This document shows positions 1 to 11,443 of a DNA stretch of 64,000 nucleotides, in pieces; within the stretch, counting starts at the first letter, position 1, and the number at the start of each line of letters is the position of its first letter. The stretch spans positions 62,001 through 126,000 of the forward strand of contig JAFCMP010000098.1 of the NCBI GenBank assembly GCA_017506865.1, written 5' to 3'. Below the pieces are notes generated by a model that had not been told where the DNA came from, made no database searches, and saw nothing but the letters and a program-made list of their open reading frames with translations. A program made the position numbers and the translations under genes. The DNA comes from Tribonema minus. Taxonomy: Eukaryota; Sar; Xanthophyceae; Tribonematales; Tribonemataceae.

Positions 1-876
1 TGGTCATGTAGGCATGCAATCGCGCATGATGTGAATCTGCAATGTTTGGCCCGGTTGTCTCACTTTCTTTGTTTGTCAGTGGGCCTTCTTGATGCTTCAA
101 GAAAAGATGGCACTCTGCTGACAACACATGCCAGGAGCGTGAAGAAGTGGCTTTTGAGAAAAGGGTTTATGAATCCACACGTGATGCAAACAGCGTTTTT
201 GTAGGCGTTGTTTGACTTTTCACGCAATGCATTCAGGCTCAGCAGTATCTCAGTGGCAACAAGTGCTAGTGACATGATGCATACAAAGCAGGTGTAGCGC
301 CCGCAGAAGCGATGCCTGCACAATGAGTTGCGGCTGTCGAAAGTTGTTCGTGGGATTGAATATGCACCACGCCTAGTAGATCTGCTCTAGGAGTGGCACA
401 TGTAGAAGCGGTTGTGAAAACGGAGGCGGTAAGATCATGCGCTTCCCATCAGCGGGCGGCGCAGACGCCCCAAATGCAATCACCAATATTGAAGTACCCG
501 CAGACGCATGGCCGTTGCAACCAGATGACGCTGAAAGTCGAAGCTTCCTTTTTTGGGCTAGAGGCGCATGCAAGGCAAACAGTGTGAAGCAAACAATTCC
601 CTTGAGAGCACACAACTTCTGTTGCACAGATCATAAAACGTCAATGGCTGTCCCAGCAGTACAGGCGCCATGGTAAGAGCAAAACGCCCCTCACTGCTGA
701 TTACTGGTTTTTAAACAGGATTGCATTTGCGAAAGCGGCGCTGAACGGCGCCAGTGGTGTGGCGTGCACAGGCAGCCGGAATGCGCACAGCCGCTCTGTG
801 CTGCGCCGTCGCGCATTACGCTGGACAATGGGGCTGCCATAAACTGCAGTCACGACGGGCTACTTCAACTGCAGAC
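1..876. other. Region left of the coiled-coil gene, no gene recognised
   Basis: I see no exon with convincing splice sites or family similarity here. A reading frame at 60-323 on the minus strand has a hydrophobic start but no recognisable motif and no clear splice signals. The part nearest 876 is probably the 3' flank of the coiled-coil gene that ends at 877. Confidence 0.4.
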
Positions 877-3800
877 CTACACGGTCCCCACGTGCTGCCG
901 CGCCGGGCTGGCGCTCTGACCGCGCCGCTGCTGCCGCTGCTGCTGCTGCCGCTGCGCATTCTGCTTGTCCGCAGGCGCGCTGGCGCGGCCGTTGCCGTGC
1001 GGCGCCGCCGCTGCCGCCTCGCGCATCGACGCCTTGGCTGTGCGCAGCGCGTGCTCCACCTGCCGCGGCGGTCAGCGGTAGCACGCGTCAGCTAACGTGC
1101 GCCCCGGTGTTGTCAACACTGTCGTACAGGTATCGAGGTGCATTGTAGCGACAACACCTGGGCGCACACTAACAGCGGCACGCACACTGCAGGAAGGAGG
1201 ATGCTTCTGCCCAGGGCACACCCTCGTGGCTCGGTGGGCGGGGTGCACTCTTGGTGGCGCAGTGGCGCGCGGTGATGGCCGCCAGCAGTCCAGACGCAAC
1301 TTGAAGACGATGAGAAGCATCTCAATGACTGGCACGCCAGTCTCGAGACATGGTGCTCGAGCAGTGCATGTCTTTGAGAGGCAGCCGGCAAGCAGCATTT
1401 TTGTACAGCGTCAACGGCAACAAACGTACTGCCGTAGCCCATATGATCAACACAAGGACTAGTCTACTCCGGTGTTCACGTTTGTACACACGTGTTTATA
1501 ACCACAAAAACTGGACTACTCTAAAGTTTACGTTCACAAGGGCAGCTGCTGGTCAAACGCATCAGCGCCCCCCGCCCAGCACAGTCTTAATGCACACAGG
1601 AATCTGTGTCACAGGTGTGGCCACAGCAGGAGCATACTTGGTGGTCCTGGGACCAAATTATCAGATTGGCGAGGAAATCAGCTCTCATCACTTCACACTC
1701 ACATCTTCCACAGTGTCGAGCACTGCCGCTCTCTCAGATGGTTGTAGTGCCACCGGAAGTTGCTGCAGTTTCTGAAATCTGCGGCAGCGCACGTTGCACC
1801 AGGCAAACAGGGATACTGTGAGAGAAGGGCGTGCACGGCACGAGTACCTTTGTACTGATGCATATACCTCGCTTGCCATGTCTTGATGAGGCATGTGCAG
1901 ACATGCACGAGCTGAGCGATGATGAGTCTGAGCACTGCCTCTCTGGCGACAGTTCGTCGTCGTATGGCCCGCAGCCGCGCACTGATGCAGCGCATCCCAT
2001 GCGATGTGCACGCCGGCGCCAAAGATGCGGCGCCCGATGCCGCAAAAACTTCAAGGCCAGTCCTGACGAACGCACACCGGCTTCCACTTCCGCGCCCCCA
2101 GTCCTCCAAACGCAGCCGTGCACAAGAGCTGGCACTTCAACTGGTACCGGAAGTACACTCCAACCTCAACCGATGACGTACCTCCGCGCCAGCTCCGCCG
2201 CGTCGCGCCGGAAGCCCTCCGCCTCCAGCGTGCAGCGCCGCTTCAGCTCCGCGTGCTGCGCCCTGACAGCCCTGCGCTCAGCGAGGCACAGCGCGACGGG
2301 GAGTAGGCCTTAAGAGTGTGAAGTTTTTGCAAAGATTCTGGGAGAGGCAGCAGCATGTGCAGCACTCCTTGCATGGCACCGACCAGCACGGGCATCCCTC
2401 GCATGGCCCCGACCAGCAAATATAGGCACATGGCTGCAGCAGAGTGCTAGCTGGTAGGCTAGCTGCGAGGCACAGCGAGACACGATTGCACAACAGCGCA
2501 ACCTTTGAGCACTGGGCACATGTGGCCTTTGACTGGCTGAGCGCTGTGCATGAGGAACTTCAACTTGATACACTTCGAAGCAGCAGCGAGGGCGCGCGTC
2601 GCTAGTACGCCGCCTCTTGCGCGCATCTGGTGCGTAAATTGAGCGCCGCGCGCTGCCCTAACCCTAACCCTAACATCAAACATAACCGTGCTTGACTGCC
2701 CCCCGTGCGCACGCGGAGGCACGTTGCGCGAAAAACAAAAAAACTAGACTGCGGTTCAAGACATCTGCCGAGTGGCTTGGTACGTCTGGTGTGAGTAGCT
2801 CAGCGCGCCCACCGGGGGCGTGGCGACTGATAAGGCAGGTGCGGAAGGTGTAAGCAACGCCGCTGTGACCCCAGTCCGCAAGAGGTCCATCATGGAGGGC
2901 GAGCCTTAACAAAGTAGCAAGTAAAAAGTGTAGTTTTTTTTTGCCATGACCGCGATGTTGGAGGCACGGGGAGTGCGCATTTCAGCAACGAAAGAGTGCA
3001 TCAGTGCTCAATCAATGTCACAGCGCTCAGCTTCTAGACAGCACAGGGGAGAGTCACCGACCTGAGCTCTTTCGACAGCGCCTGCTTCCGCTGCAAGAAG
3101 ACACGCTCCGCCTCCCTCTCCTGCTCAGCGAGCATGCACAGCTGACAGACGGTAGCAGCAGCACGTCAGCAGCAGGGGACAGCAATAATCACCATCAGCT
3201 GGCAGCAGCAGCAGCAATCATCAGCAAACAGCAGCACTCAGGAAGACCTGCCAAGATCTTCAGTGCTCAGCTCCCGCGAGCGCCACCGGCATTCACACGG
3301 TGTGCTGTTTTGCTTTCCGCCTCCGCTTTGCGAGAGCTGACCAGTACGCGGCGAGCGAGTGCGACGGAGATCATCCCTGAACAGCAGCACTCAGCAGCAC
3401 CAGCAACATCACACTAACCTGACGACAAGAGATCAGAGAAAACAGCGGTCAGCGATGCACTACGTTTACGCTCCCTGTTTAGCAAGGACGCACCCTCGGC
3501 AGCAGCGACCCAACAGAGCTGGTCACAACACGCTGTAAGCGGCCACAAGCATGGACTTGAACCATCCTGCAAGACCGATGCACCTGCAAACGCATGCCGG
3601 CACTTGAGCCTCCGCTGTTGCGGCTCGCTGCTGCAGCCCCCGCTCCGCATGCACACACCATATACACACAAGCGTCCATCGCTCGTGTTGCACATGCCTT
3701 TAGAATTAGACGAAAAGCTGGTGCCCCTCCACGCACCCCCGCCTGAGCCTCCGCTGTCGCGGCGCGCTGCTGCAGCCCCCGCTCCACACGCACACTCCAT

Positions 3801-6800
3801 ACCTACATGCATACCTCGAGCTGTGTGCCCTGCCTTGTGTCCTCAACTATGTACCCACATGCCTCCATCACATGCGCCACATGTGCCACAAGCTCATCCC
3901 CCGCAATGTGGCCCACCTGAGCCTCCGCGGTCGCGGCGCGCTGCTGCAGCCCCCGCTGCAGCGCGGCGCGCGCGCGCACGGCGGCGGCCGCCACCGCCTC
4001 CCTCTTCGCCGCGAGCCGCGCCGCCGCCGCCGCAGCGCGCCGCCGGTGCCGCTGCGTCGCCGCGCGCGCCGCCTCGCGCTCCTCCGCCACCGCGCGCTGC
4101 GCGATGCGGTCGCGGCGGCAGCATGCGGTCAGAACAGGGTGACAGCAGGCGGTAACTCCGCCGCTGCGTGCAGATGTATTTGACAGGGTAGGGTGTACGC
4201 ATGTGCCGAAGCCAGGCGGGAACTCCGTCGCTGCGTGTGGACGTGGTCGACAGGGCGTATGCATGCGCCGCCGCCGCCGCTGCTGCTGCTGCTGCTCGTT
4301 GCGAGTGCGCCTGCAGCCTCCGCCGGTTGAGCGCTGCGGTGCAATGGCATGGAGCGTCACCACCATACTTTCAATTTTTTGAATCAAACTTCAAAGTTCA
4401 ATACACAAGTTCAACTCATCTCGACCACCAAAACGCTTCAACACTCTTGTCAGACATGACCATGTTCCCCTCCATGCGAGCAGGGGCAGTGAGCTACATG
4501 CCGAGCGCTGCTGCACCCGATCCTCGCTCAATCCCAGCACATCAGACTCTCAAAGTGCTCAATGCTACTGCGCGCGATTACAACTCTTGTGCGCATGCAT
4601 GCTGAGCACGAAGACATCCAGTGCCTCCCCCCCCCACATGCGCCGGCCGCGTCCCACCCTAATCCTAACCCTAACCCTTTCCCTACCGCATCCGGCACGG
4701 CACAGCTGCGGTGGCGCGACAGTGCAACGTGTGTGTGTGCGCGTTGCATTTTTTTTTGCCTGAATTAACAACAAGAGTTCTCAACATGGCACATTTGCAG
4801 TGGTGCAGCGATCCAATGTGTGTGCGTGTGCGTGGCTACTCCATGTGCCTAGAGTCTTGACGGACAAGAAGCCTTCTCGATATCTCGAATCACTACGTGG
4901 TGTGGGCGCGCTATTGGCGGCGGCAGCGGCGGCGGCAGTACCTGCGGTGAGCAGCGCGCCGTGCGGCAGCCGCACTTCATAGACGATCAACAAGACTTCT
5001 CGATCATCTCAGATCACCAGTGCTGGGACGGGCTTGTGAGACGTACGTACCTGCGTGATCAGCGCGCCGTGCGGCAGCCGCAGCGTCTGTGGCTAATCCA
5101 TGTGCCTAGGCGGCCAACAAACCTTCTCGAACATCTCAAATCACCACGTGGTATGGGCGCAAGCGATGCGTACCTGTGTGAGCAGGGCGCCATGCCGCAG
5201 GCGCAGCGTGTCGAGCACTGTGGCGCCCAGCGCCGTCTCCGCCTCGCGCAGCTGCGCACGCAGCGCGTCCGCCTCCGCGTCGCCATGCCGCGCGCCATCG
5301 CGGTCCGCCCTCTCCTGCGCAGCGCGCCCCTGCGGAAAACGCGGGGGGGGGGGGGTGGTTGGGAGCTGAAGTAGCGCATGCAGTAGGTATAATGTTCATG
5401 TCGCGCGCCCTCGCGGTCGGCCCTCTCCTGCGCAGCGCGCCCCTACGGGCGGCGGGGGGGGGGGGGGGGGATGGGCAGGGAGAGAGTGACGATGGAGTAG
5501 AGTTGAAGTAGGGCCTGCGGTAGGTATGACAGCGTGTCCGCGTCCGCGTCCGCGTCGCCGCGCGCTTTTGCGGTCGGCCCTCTCCTGCGCAGCGCGCCCC
5601 TGCATGGGGGAGGGAGGGGGCAGAAGACCTGCATTGAAGTAAGTGTTGAAGTAATGCATTTGGTGGGTAACCTGTAATATGGACAAGGCACGTGCCCTCA
5701 CTGTGGTCAGCCGGGTACACAGCGCATGAGCGTCATGCGCGTTGTTGAAGAAAGGTACTTCAAGGACTTTGTTGAAAAACAGTACTTCAAGTACAGGGGT
5801 AGTTTTAGAGCATCACGTATATTGCATGAGCGTCACGCACTGATAAAGTACAGTACTTCAAGTACTTTTTCTAAGGCTTCAAGAATGGAGCGCATGAGCA
5901 GCACCAATCACTTCCAGTCGCGACGCGAGTGATACTTCAAGTACAGGGTACTTTCTTCGATACTTCAAGTATATACACAGCATGAGCATCACCACTCACT
6001 TCCAGACTGCCTCGCGCGTGCGCGCCATGCACCGCCACACGTCTGCGTCCACCGCATTGAAGAGCAGTACATGTACCTCATGTACGCTGGTACTTTTCAC
6101 CTAGTGCTTCAAGTATATGGCATATGAGCATCACCACTCACTTCCAGGCGCGACGGGACTGCCTCTCGCAGCTCAAGTGTCTCATGTCTAAAGGTTTTAT
6201 TTTGCCACGCGCGCCACGCGCCTAACCCTAACCCTAACCCTAACCCTACGCCGCATGTCCGCCTCCACTGTGTTGTTGAAGAATGGTACTTCAAGTATAA
6301 AATACTATTTCCAACACTTCGAGTACAGAGCGCAGATGAGCATCACCACTCACTTCCAGGCGCGCCGCGACCGCCTCGCGCGTGCGCGCAACGCGCCGCT
6401 GCACATCTGCCTCCACCGCGTCCGCCCTCGCCTCCAGTTCGCGCACGCGCTCGGGCGGCACGTAGGCGCTGCTGCCGCCGCTGCCGCCGCCGCCGCCGCT
6501 GCGACCGCGCTGTCAAGAGGGCACCACCGGCGAAGGGCGGGGATTTCATGCCAATATGGCATGGGAGGAGCCATATAATTTACCTATCAGTGTGATTTTT
6601 TCTGACATGCAGCGTCGCCGCCGCCGCCGCCGCTGCGACTGCGCTGTCGAGAAGGCATCACCGGCACGGGGCGGGGATTGCATGTCAGGACGGCACAACA
6701 GGAGCCGGTAGAGATGGTTGGTGGGTTCCATGTCAATACGGCATGAGAGCAGCCGGTAGGGGTTGGTTCATGTGATTCCGTCGCAGAGACGGACGACGGC

Positions 6801-9800
6801 ACTGGCGTAGTCAGTCGCTGCTGCTGCCGCCGCTGTCAATGGACCTGCCGTCTTGCGCGTGTGCACCAGCATCGGGCATGCCCTTCAAAAAACTTACTTC
6901 AAAGTATGTGAGATTGAGCCGGCAAGGGCGCGGCAATCGTGCAGCACAGCAAGTGCGCGCGCAATGCTGCCGGAGCACTGGTGCTGCGGCAGACAGCGCT
7001 GCGAAGCCACCGCGACAGGCTTCACAAGATTGACCAGATGTACTAGAACAGTAGTGCAGATACTTCGAGAAGGAGATTCTCGATGTACATGCCGTCATAG
7101 GAAGCCCATGACCATTGAATACGGCAGACGCCCGATTAGGTTCAGGTGAGCGGCGGCATCGATCACAAAAGTTAGGCTCAGGACTAACGTATTGTGGTAT
7201 CAGGAGGACGGTGTCATCAGATAACAGTATATGCATGTAGCTCGACATAATGCTGGTGCCTAAGACATTTGCCGCAGACGAAAAGTGGTAGGTGCCAATG
7301 GCTTTGCACGACACCTGGAGTGTAGCTGCCAGCCAGATTCAAAAAGTCGTTGTTCATTAAAATAATGAATCCGCACTCAATCAACAACGACAAGAAGAAA
7401 AACAGTGAGATGCAGTCACTTTCAGTCAGGCCTGAAATAGGGTTTACAGATCCGGAGCTGATCACAACGACAACACACCAATCTAGCTCTGTCGTGGTTT
7501 AATGAATACTCCCTAAAAAAAATAACTCGAAAAAGTCAGGCATGCAAAGATTCGATACAGCTCCGTCGTGGTCCGAAGACAGTCATTCAGGCTGGCTGAT
7601 TTGGGTTTGCAGATCCGGAGCTGACTTCATTGACAACATGCTCTCATCTAGCTCGAAGTGCCTTGGATTGACAAAACAGTAACTACAGTACGCATTCACA
7701 GCGCAGGCTGTTAACAGGCAGTAGGTGCAGCAGGGCATAATCGTGCGCCAACATAGCCATCGCTGCACGCAGTATATCCCAGACTGGCACTACAGTAAAC
7801 ACGACGAACCCACGAATTTATTTTGCAGTGAAACCACGAACACCGCGATGCCGTAGCCACGCCAAACGCGGCGTCGCGGTCTCTTCTGCGTGTGACAAAA
7901 TTCGGCAGAATAAACACCTCTCATCATCGTGGTGAGGGTTGCTGGTGAAAATTGGTTGCTGAAGATCGAAAAACAGCATCAACACGGCTGCTCATTGTGG
8001 TGTGAGTAAGCACTACTCCTGTACCTCACAAATTTGAAATCTACCAAGCATGGACCTATGTGGGAGTCAGTCCTCAGACAGAACAGCCGCAGGTTTACGT
8101 GATCCGCTTGACCAGGAGGTATCTAATTCCGCCCTGCTCGAATGCGTGCTGCTTGGTTCACCTGTTCATGATGGTGAGCAGCCGCTCCTGCTTGAATAAA
8201 CACTACTTACAAAACTCGCATCTTTAAAAAAGTAACATGTCCAGGTTGTATTGCATCATTCGACAACAGGACAGCACGTTTGAGATACTCTCCAGCATTT
8301 GACTCCGCCACGTTGACCATATCGGCCTTTTGCCCACCCCCAAGAGAGGAGCCGATATAATTACTGGGTGAGGGGCGGCAACCTTCAAGGTCCCTGGCCT
8401 GTACACGACCGCTTTCATAGCACAGCAGACGGCAGCGCAGAGATGATGCACGCTGCCATGTGCTTGTGTGCAACCCGCTACCGCTTCCATGGCGCACGGC
8501 AGACAGCACTGCAGAGGGTCACAAAACCTGCTGCAATGCGCTGGCGTGCACAAAAGCTTTAGCTTGCACTAATTATGTAGTCGTTTGGCTCCTGTGGATA
8601 TGGTGGCGCTGTTTGACTCGTGTGGCCAATTGGCGCAGCAGCGGCGACCGCGGTCATTGGTGGAAGGCATTTGCGGCTAACCACACCTTGTCACCTACTT
8701 GAGCTCTTCGATCTTTTGAGTTTTTTCCTTACATACCTGCCGTCTGCTTTGAGGTGGCGGCGCATCTTGTGTGCACATACATACATACCTGCCGTCTGGT
8801 CTGAGCGGGCGGCGCATCCGGATCCGTCGCCTCCAGCAGCTGCAGAAGCCTCTCCTTATCCAACGCCCTGCTGAGCCGTAGCTGCTCCAGCTCTAGCCGC
8901 TGCTCCACATCCACGAGCGCCTGCAGCACCGAGTTGCACTCCACAATTTCATACATGAAAGTACATCTGAACCATACATGTAATTTATAATAAATTAAAT
9001 CCCATTTGTGGCTGTAAAAATGCCGTACATGCATACATACTTCTAGCTGCTGCAGCTCCAGCTGCTGCTCCACGTCCGCAAGCGTCTGCAGCACCAAGTT
9101 GGACGCCACAATGTCATACATAGAACTACATCTGGGGGGGGGGCACATGGACGAGGACGCGGGGGATCTCGAGATGCCATTTGGCTGTGGCGTCGTTTGA
9201 GTGGTTGTCATCAAGACACTTTGGGACTGTCACACGACATGTAGATTCTGTACAGCAAGCTTAGATACCATTCATCCGGGCTTTTCGCGCCCTGAGCAAG
9301 AATTAATGAAAAGTACATCTGCAGCACGCATGTTGTTTTATCAAAGCCCACTTGTGGCTGTGGAAATGCCGTACATACCTGTACAACTCGTAGCTGCTCC
9401 AGCTCTAGCCGCTGCTCCACGTCCGCTAGCGCCTGCCTCGCCAAGTTGAAAGCCACAATATCACACTTCTACAGTACTTCGCTATACAGCCGCCGAGGCA
9501 TCTTTTTGGAGTCATGCCACATGACATTGCAATCTTACTTGAGCTGCCCCAGCAAGTGCCCCAACCGGGTCAGCAAGCGGCGCCGCTCTGCCACCCCAGA
9601 GACGCAAATGTCTGTGCTTGCGAGCCTACTTTGCCGTGAGTACAAGCAGCGGTGCGAGCTGCGAATGCAAGGCGCACACCCAGTGAGTGTGTCCTTCGCG
9701 GCATGCGACCACGATGAACGACCAGCGCCGCCGCTGCTCGACCGACCTCTCTCAGCTGAGCCATTACATACCCTGCCTGCAGAGACTGCATCGCGCATGT

Positions 9801-10496
9801 GGACGTGCGTACTCGTGCCGATACACTTCAAAGTACATGAGTACTTCCATATGTCTTGACGCGTGGCCAATCGCCGCAGCAGCGGCGACCAGGGTTTACT
9901 GGTGGAAGGCACTGGCGGCTCACCACACCTTGTCGCCTAGAGCTCTACGATCTTTCGATTTGTCTCCATTCGAATCGTGCGTTTTCGATTAATGCAGTGG
10001 CGCCGTTCACAATTTGGCACGACACAACTTGAAGGAAGGCTACTTGACCTCGGCGTGGCTTTTCTGCATTCGGGTCGGTTTTCACGACATTCAGGGCCTA
10101 CAGGCACTGTTGACACATGTACACATGTGCGTATGCACACCTGCGCCGCCTCCACATGTACTTTCTCTACATAAAAGTTGCATATAGATATATGCGTATG
10201 CGCACCTGCGCCGCCGCGAGCGCGCGCAGCCCCGCGCACTCCGCCTGCGCCTCGCGCAGCCACCGCCGCGCGCCGCTGAGCGCGTCCCTCTCCGCGTGCA
10301 GCTGCGTCAGCAAGCAGCGCCGTGCTGAAGCGTGCTGCGGCGCCGCGATTGCGGGCGGCGCTGTGTCCTCCGCTCTCAGTGCTGCTGCTGCTGCTGCGGC
10401 TGCTGCTGCTGCTGCTGGCGGTTGTGGCTCAACATTCGGCTTTTCCGCTAGGAGATCTTGCAGGACCTGACGCCGCGCGCAGGTGCCGAGACGCAT
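877..10496 (-). CDS. Coiled-coil protein of unknown function, nine-exon model
   Basis: Role unknown. Proposed exons, in transcript order: 10496-10206, 8920-8789, 6509-6354, 5329-5174, 4096-3917, 3141-3062, 2271-2182, 1981-1909 and 1059-877. Reading phases fit at every junction and give about 446 residues. The first exon holds a run of 11 alanines; later exons are rich in Glu, Arg, Leu, Gln and Ala with heptad-like stretches (ALVDVEQRLELEQL, RVRELEARADAVEADV, LAEQEREAERVFLQRK), so a long coiled coil is likely. The last exon is Gln/Arg-rich and ends in TAG. Start is the ATG at 10,496, but upstream exons cannot be excluded. The 1981-1909 exon and the acceptor of 4096-3917 are the weakest parts. 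No family was recognised; a centrosomal, flagellar or structural role would be a guess. Introns hold degenerate copies of the exon edges. It is divergent from the BASS gene. Confidence 0.6.
1097..1167. mobile_element. Short foldback element, GGTGTTGTC family, copy 1
   Basis: Inverted arms (GCGCCCCGGTGTTGTC and GACAACACCTGGGCGC) enclose a core with TCGTACAGGTATCGAG. CTAAC occurs on both sides. Related copies are at 23,742-23,930 and 48,456-48,528. It lies just outside the last exon of the coiled-coil gene. Confidence 0.55.
3600..3790 (-). repeat. Copies of coiled-coil exon 4096-3917 end
   Basis: The plus-strand text GAGCCTCCGCGGTCGCGGCG with CGCTGCTGCAGCCCCCGCT (live, 3,917) recurs near 3,742 and 3,603, including the reversed donor side. 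Confidence 0.88.
4930..5620 (-). repeat. Copies of both edges of coiled-coil exon 5329-5174
   Basis: On the plus strand the exon start (TCTCCTGCGCAGCGCGCCCC) is copied near 5,441 and 5,599. The exon end with donor (GTACCTGCGTGATCAGCGCG) is copied near 5,051 and 4,941. Confidence 0.88.
5740..6510 (-). repeat. Exon-edge copies and ACTTCAAGTA cluster in coiled-coil intron
   Basis: The live donor at 6,354 (reverse of CATCACCACTCACTTCCAG) has copies near 6,143, 6,001 and 5,913. Between them the near-palindrome TACTTCAAGTA recurs about ten times. A telomere-like CCCTAA run is at 6,221-6,248. Confidence 0.85.
8606..8715 (+). repeat. Dispersed ~105-bp repeat, copy in coiled-coil gene
   Basis: GTTTGACTCGTGTGGCCAAT, GCAGCAGCGGCGACCGCGG, GGTGGAAGGCAT and CCACACCTTGTCACCTA match the CPOX 3' copy and the copy at 9,858-9,965. 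It lies in an intron of the coiled-coil gene. Confidence 0.8.
8735..9440 (-). repeat. Copies of both edges of coiled-coil exon 8920-8789
   Basis: The reverse of the exon start (AGCTCTAGCCGCTGCTCCAC) is copied near 9,085 and 9,432, with shared upstream intron text (TGTGGCTGTGGAAATGCCGTAC). The donor edge (ACATACCTGCCGTCTG) is copied near 8,739. Confidence 0.88.
9858..9965 (+). repeat. Dispersed ~105-bp repeat, second intronic copy
   Basis: GTGGCCAATCGCCGCAGCAG, GGTGGAAGGCACTGGCGGCT and CACCACACCTTGTCGCCTAG, followed by AGCTCTACGATCTTTCG, match the other copies. It lies in the first intron of the coiled-coil gene. Confidence 0.8.
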
Positions 10497-11443
10497 TGCT
10501 CAGGAGACGTGTGTATCTCTGTGTGTGTTGTCACGTGCGCTTGCGCATGCGCGACGTAGAGCCTGTACGACTCTTTGACTTGGCGTATATGCATGTGATG
10601 TGCGTTTCCAACCTCATGATGATGTGCGTTTCCAACCTCATGATATGAGTGTCTGGCAGGCAAAAAGCATTACGGTAGCTATGGGCATGCCGACAGATCA
10701 TGCCAGTGTGTTCTTTTGCAAGTTGGTGGTGCTGCACAAGTATGGACCTCGTGTGCAGCCGCATGCGCATGTGCCTCGCACTTGCCAGGCTTGCCATTTG
10801 CAAGCTCTTAAAACACAAGTGCATGCAAGCAACTTGCAGGAAACTCAACCTTCACATTGCATCATGTGAGGAACCAGAGCGAGGGTTGATACCTATGCGG
10901 CAGCTACTAACATATCTCCTGTGCATAAGATGATCCTGCTGCCGTGCACGTGTCGTTGCTCTTTTTCGCCGCACTCAGGACTTCTAAGTAAATGCTGTTG
11001 CTCTGAGGCATCCGACATCACCGCTGATGTCGTTTTCTGGCGTGTGCTCTAGCCGCTCTTGCAAGCTTTCAGGTGTGCACCTGAAGGTAGGATTGCCGGT
11101 CTCGCTCTCCCGCCAGCACCTGCGCCTTCCACTGTTCCAGCACCCTTAGTGCGCCTGTAGGTCCCGCCATCGTCAACCTCCAACTGCCACTTTACGTCGG
11201 GCCCCTCCTCCAGTGCCCTCCCTCACAGTGATGCCAACTGCGATGCCTGCAGATGTAATCACATGCAGTGAGGGCGAGCGCCTTTGATGCCACCACCTTG
11301 TCGTACCCAGGGTCTTGCTGCCTTCCCTGCACGTGACCTCGTCCCTTAGCTGAGCAATGTTTTTCATCTTACGTTACGTCACCACCTCGCTGTCCGCCAA
11401 ACGAGCAGACCAGGGAGCTGTGTGAGAGCAGGCAGGGCAAATC
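10497..11443. promoter_or_regulatory. Divergent promoter region between coiled-coil and BASS genes
   Basis: This 947-bp interval separates two genes reading outward and should contain both promoters. A 24-bp unit (TGATGTGCGTTTCCAACC and following bases) is repeated in tandem near 10,597-10,646. I see no clear TATA box or other named element. Confidence 0.4.

Noticed and set aside
3604-4183. Plus-strand Pro/Arg/Ala-rich frames
   Set aside because: They are the antisense of the Glu/Arg/Ala coiled-coil exon at 4096-3917, whose donor and phase fit the gene.
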